Shown here one piece after another: positions 12,685 through 16,782 of a stretch of DNA of 16,782 nt. Position 1 is the first letter of the stretch, and each line of letters starts with the position of its first letter. The notes beneath the pieces are model-generated. The model searched no databases. It was given only the letters and a program-made list of their open reading frames with translations, and was not told the DNA's origin. This DNA is from an uncultured Eubacteriales bacterium (lineage in GTDB: Bacteria; Bacillota; Clostridia; Christensenellales; Aristaeellaceae), in assembly GCA_900540045.1 (NCBI GenBank), contig UQEF01000065.1, positions 1 to 16,782 of the forward strand, in the 5' to 3' direction. The translations under genes and the position numbers were made by a program.

Positions 12685-13860
12685 TCAGCCGGCTTTTTCA
12701 TCCGCAGGCTTGAGCCGGGTGAAGATCATGCGTCCGGCGCTGGTCTGAAGCACGGTGGTGACCACGGCGGTTACGGTTTCGCCCACATAACGGCGGCCGT
12801 TTTCCACCACGATCATGGTGCCGTCGTCCAGGTAAGCGACCCCCTGGCCCGGCTCCTTGCCTTCGCGTACGATCTGCACGGTCAGTTCCTCGCCGGCCAT
12901 GAGCATGGGCTTGAGGGCGTTGGCCAGGTCGTTGATGTTCAAAACGCGCAGGCCGGTCACGCCCGCGACCTTATTGAGGTTGTAGTCGTTGGTGACCACG
13001 GTGCCGCCATTGTCCCGGCACAGCCGCAGGAGCTTGACGTCCACCTCCTCCAGGTCGGGGTAGTCGGTCTCGTCCACAATGATGGGTGTTTTCAGCTCCT
13101 TTTGCAGCTTGGCCAGCACATCCAGACCCCGGCGGCCCCGCGCGCGGCGCAGGCTGTCGCCGCTGTCGGCGATATGGCGCAGTTCCGCCAATACAAACTG
13201 CGGCACCACGATATCGCCCTCCAGAAAGCCGGTCTTGACGATATCCAGCACCCGCCCGTCGATGATGACCGATGTGTCCAGGTACTTGCGGGAAGGCCGG
13301 GCGGCTGGAATTGCTTCGCCTTCTTCCTCATCTTCCCCCTCTTCGGTCATGAGCAGGTCCGCATCATCCAGAATACCGGCCTCGGCGGCGCGGCGCAGGT
13401 GACGGCGCATGCGCGGGGGTTTGCCGCCGCGATAGCGGTGAAAGCCGATCCGAAGTCCCACATACCCAAGCACCACATAGGTCAGGGCGCTGAAGCTGAT
13501 GGTAATCAGGCTCGCGCCTGCCGAAAGGATGAGCTGCGTGAGCAGGGCCGCTACCACCAGGCCCATGATCATCCCGATGGACGTCAGCACGATCTGCTGG
13601 GTAGGCATCGCGTCCCATCGCCGCTCGATGGCCGCGATCAGCTTCATGGTGCGGCCGATGATGGCACTGGAAAAGGCAAAGCACACGGCGGCGCCGACCA
13701 GGCACAGAGCCGCATACAGCGCGATAGGCGCATAGGGGGATTCGATCGGATACCAGCGGGAAAACAGCGGTAAAATCAGCGCTGCCAGCGCGGCTCCGAT
13801 GCCCGCGCCAAGGAGCGTGATGAGAAAGCGCATCAGCTTCTCCACGGTTTTGTTCTTCAT
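12685..13860 (-). CDS. PIN/TRAM-domain membrane protein (YacL family)
   Basis: A 391-residue protein. Four N-terminal hydrophobic segments lie between about 11 and 138, followed by an acidic/basic linker (140-190). A PIN nuclease-fold domain then starts at RKYLDTSVIIDGR (191-203), with acidic residues D195, E226, D274 and D292 in the expected order. A C-terminal TRAM RNA-binding domain covers about 322-383. This is the architecture of B. subtilis YacL, a membrane-anchored putative RNase of unknown target. Start ATG 13860 has no good ribosome site and lies 49 bases after the radA stop, so translation may rely on read-through in the radA transcript. In B. subtilis disA sits between radA and yacL; here it does not. 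Confidence 0.9.
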   Translation of the reverse strand: MKNKTVEKLMRFLITLLGAGIGAALAALILPLFSRWYPIESPYAPIALYAALCLVGAAVCFAFSSAIIGRTMKLIAAIERRWDAMPTQQIVLTSIGMIMGLVVAALLTQLILSAGASLITISFSALTYVVLGYVGLRIGFHRYRGGKPPRMRRHLRRAAEAGILDDADLLMTEEGEDEEEGEAIPAARPSRKYLDTSVIIDGRVLDIVKTGFLEGDIVVPQFVLAELRHIADSGDSLRRARGRRGLDVLAKLQKELKTPIIVDETDYPDLEEVDVKLLRLCRDNGGTVVTNDYNLNKVAGVTGLRVLNINDLANALKPMLMAGEELTVQIVREGKEPGQGVAYLDDGTMIVVENGRRYVGETVTAVVTTVLQTSAGRMIFTRLKPADEKAG

Positions 13861-13909
13861 AATGCTTTACAACCTGCCTTCCGGTTCTCACTAATAATGT
13901 AGAAAAAGA

Positions 13910-15289
<1,380 letters not shown>

Positions 15290-15442
15290 GGGGATACTCC
15301 TGTTCTGCCGCCCGGGGCGGCATGCGGCTGTCGCGGCGGGCTTGTCCTTATCATACCTCGCGGATGGGACAGGCTGCCATGACAGGTTTGCGGGAATGGT
15401 GTCGAGCGGGCGAAAAATCGTTCGCCCTGATTCGGCATATGA
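15290..15442. other. Upstream region of radA and probable source junction
   Basis: No gene visible. It contains the radA leader hairpin (15306-15322), a possible minus-strand -10 TATGAT (15355-15350) without a good -35, and a 7-bp stem GGGCGAA/TTCGCCC (15408-15427). GC-rich sequence ends around 15428-15435; beyond this the composition and codon use change to those of the hexosaminidase piece. Confidence 0.5.
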
Positions 15443-16782
15443 ATGCAAAAGAATATACAGACTCAGTATACCATAAAACGGGAAGGGATAACTGTAAAGT
15501 TTCATGAGGGGATGGAACTGGAAGTGAAACGAATGAAGGCAGATGTGGAAATTGACTGCCACGAACCAGCTCATTTTTTCAGAGGACTGAACTGGGTACT
15601 CAATCATCTGGAAAAGGCAGAAGGAGAAAGCGAGAAAAAGGAGAAGGCTTATTTTGCAGGAAACGGACTGATGCTGGACTGTTCCCGAAATGCGGTATTT
15701 ACTGTGGAGAAAGTAAAAGCAATGATCCGCATTCTGGCAAAGCTGGGCCTGAACCGGCTGTTACTTTATACAGAAGACACGTATGAAGTGCCGGAGCTTC
15801 CGTATTTTGGCGTTTACAGAGGAAGATACAGCAGAGAAGAAATCAGAGAGATCGATGAATATGCGCAGATATTTGGGATAGAACTGATTCCATGTATTCA
15901 GACACTGGCGCACCTTCATAATGCCCTGAAATGGTCGGAAGCACAAAAAATTATGGATACGCCGGACATTCTGCAGGTAGGAAAAGAAGAGACTTATGAG
16001 TTCATTGAGAAGCTTCTGACAGCAGTAAAAGACAGCTTCCATACAAGAAAAATCCATCTGGGAATGGACGAGGCAGTGCAGCTTGGACTGGGAAATTATC
16101 TGAAAGAAAATGGCTATAAAAACAGTTCTGAACTGATCAAAGAGCACTGTGCGAGAGTTCTGGAAATCTGTCGCAAGCTGGGACTGGAGCCTATGATCTG
16201 GAGTGACATGTACATCACTTCCAATACCGGAAAAAGTTACTACGAAGTACCGGAAAACGCCGATTGCAGTGACTGGAAGAAACCGGCTCCGGAACTTGGT
16301 CTGGTATACTGGGACTATTATAATGCGGACACAAAAATTTATGAAAAAATGCTCAATGTACATAAACAGCTTTCCGATAAAATCGTATTTGCAGGCGGAT
16401 GCTGGATCTGGAACGGGATTGCGCCGAACTATTCCAGAAGCTTTACCTGTACGAAAGCGGCACTTACCACCTGTAAGAAATATGAAGTTCCGGAAGTGTT
16501 CTGTACAGCGTGGCTGGACAATGGTGCAGAGACACCTGTGGATGCAATTCTGCCGGGAGCTGCACTGTTTGCACACTTGGGATTCCATGAAGAATTTGAC
16601 GAAGCAGCATTGGAAGACGAGTTTCAGGATGCTGTGGGAAGCAGCCTGAAAGAGTTTCTGAAACTTGATAAATTTGACCAACTGTTTCTGGGAGATCAGG
16701 CGAATATGAAGTCCGAAAATCCATCCAAATATTTGCTGTATCAGGATGTGCAAAGCTTTCCATTTCATCGTAAACGGAAATT
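15443..16782 (+). CDS. GH20 beta-N-acetylhexosaminidase, incomplete at both ends
   Basis: An open frame without stops runs to the window edge. Glycoside hydrolase family 20 enzymes remove terminal GlcNAc/GalNAc from glycans by substrate-assisted catalysis. Seen (counting from ATG 15443): GLMLDCSRNAVFTVEKVKAM near 78-97, LLLYTEDTYEVPELPYFGVY, IELIPCIQTLAHL, the catalytic pair D209-E210 in IHLGMDEA, EPMIWSDMY, LVYWDYYN and EVFCTAWLDNGAE. Most of the catalytic barrel is therefore present. No signal peptide is visible, suggesting an intracellular enzyme as in many Lachnospiraceae. The true start is unsure: ATG 15443 has no ribosome site, 15512 and 15533 are alternatives, and the N-terminus may be lost at the junction. 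After NPSKYLLYQDV (to 16750) the expected LLGLFD-like ending is replaced by QSFPFHRKRK, a second break. Confidence 0.85.
   Translation, partial: MQKNIQTQYTIKREGITVKFHEGMELEVKRMKADVEIDCHEPAHFFRGLNWVLNHLEKAEGESEKKEKAYFAGNGLMLDCSRNAVFTVEKVKAMIRILAKLGLNRLLLYTEDTYEVPELPYFGVYRGRYSREEIREIDEYAQIFGIELIPCIQTLAHLHNALKWSEAQKIMDTPDILQVGKEETYEFIEKLLTAVKDSFHTRKIHLGMDEAVQLGLGNYLKENGYKNSSELIKEHCARVLEICRKLGLEPMIWSDMYITSNTGKSYYEVPENADCSDWKKPAPELGLVYWDYYNADTKIYEKMLNVHKQLSDKIVFAGGCWIWNGIAPNYSRSFTCTKAALTTCKKYEVPEVFCTAWLDNGAETPVDAILPGAALFAHLGFHEEFDEAALEDEFQDAVGSSLKEFLKLDKFDQLFLGDQANMKSENPSKYLLYQDVQSFPFHRKRK

Noticed and set aside
12382..13773. 463-residue plus-strand frame across the acetyltransferase end and PIN/TRAM gene
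   Set aside because: It runs over a terminator and antisense to a well-supported gene; low-complexity His/Gly/Ala composition.

Overview
The window reads as a mosaic of at least three unrelated pieces of Firmicutes (Bacillota) DNA, plus a few dozen unassignable bases at each end. Piece A (about 56-582, minus strand) is AT-rich and carries the end of ireB and most of ruvX in their usual order, with protein sequence typical of Streptococcaceae (Lactococcus/Streptococcus). Piece B (about 583-1605) is AT-rich and carries a phage-type LexA/CI-like repressor, a divergent operator/promoter region and the first 18 codons of a Cro-like gene. Piece C (about 1606-15430) is GC-rich, continuous and gene-dense; it contains all the complete chromosomal genes. 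Piece D (about 15443-16750) is of intermediate composition and carries a GH20 beta-N-acetylhexosaminidase of a type common in Lachnospiraceae. Conserved proteins break off in mid-family at about 55, 582, 1605 and 16750, so assembly or amplification chimerism is the simplest explanation. Gene neighbourhood should not be read across these points.

Piece C suggests a spore-forming GC-rich Clostridia, perhaps Christensenellales/Aristaeella-like. The reasons are a YhcN/YlaJ-type sporulation lipoprotein, a radA-yacL pair, a solute-binding protein with an SPase I-type signal peptide ending in AVA-EN, and strong AGGAGG ribosome sites; the taxon is inference. On the minus strand, from left to right, lie the YhcN-like lipoprotein gene and a lipoate-protein ligase homologue. 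The ligase has Arg where the catalytic Lys is expected. Next comes a three-gene ABC importer operon (binding protein, fused double permease, ATPase). It has a clear promoter at 7615-7587, a stem-loop between genes 1 and 2, and a strong rho-independent terminator at 3528-3494.

A plus-strand block follows from a divergent promoter at 7686-7714: an N-acetyl sugar amidotransferase (WbpG/PseA-like), an uncharacterised polytopic membrane protein, an Lsa-type ABC-F ATPase and a maltose/galactoside-type O-acetyltransferase, ending at a terminator at 12634-12666. The ABC-F and acetyltransferase genes each have their own sigma-A promoter whose -35 box overlaps the stop codon of the gene before. The ABC-F gene has a roughly 200-nt leader with a three-codon uORF (MRK), a long helix followed by six T, an alternative 8-bp pairing, and a hairpin over its ribosome site. 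This looks like an antibiotic-responsive attenuator and is the best candidate for an undescribed regulatory system here.

Convergent to that block are radA and a PIN/TRAM (YacL-type) membrane protein, without disA between them. The remaining points of interest are the phage operator pair at 1428-1476, the ribosome-site-masking inverted repeat ahead of the YhcN-like gene, and a pair of 9-bp repeats around the importer promoter.
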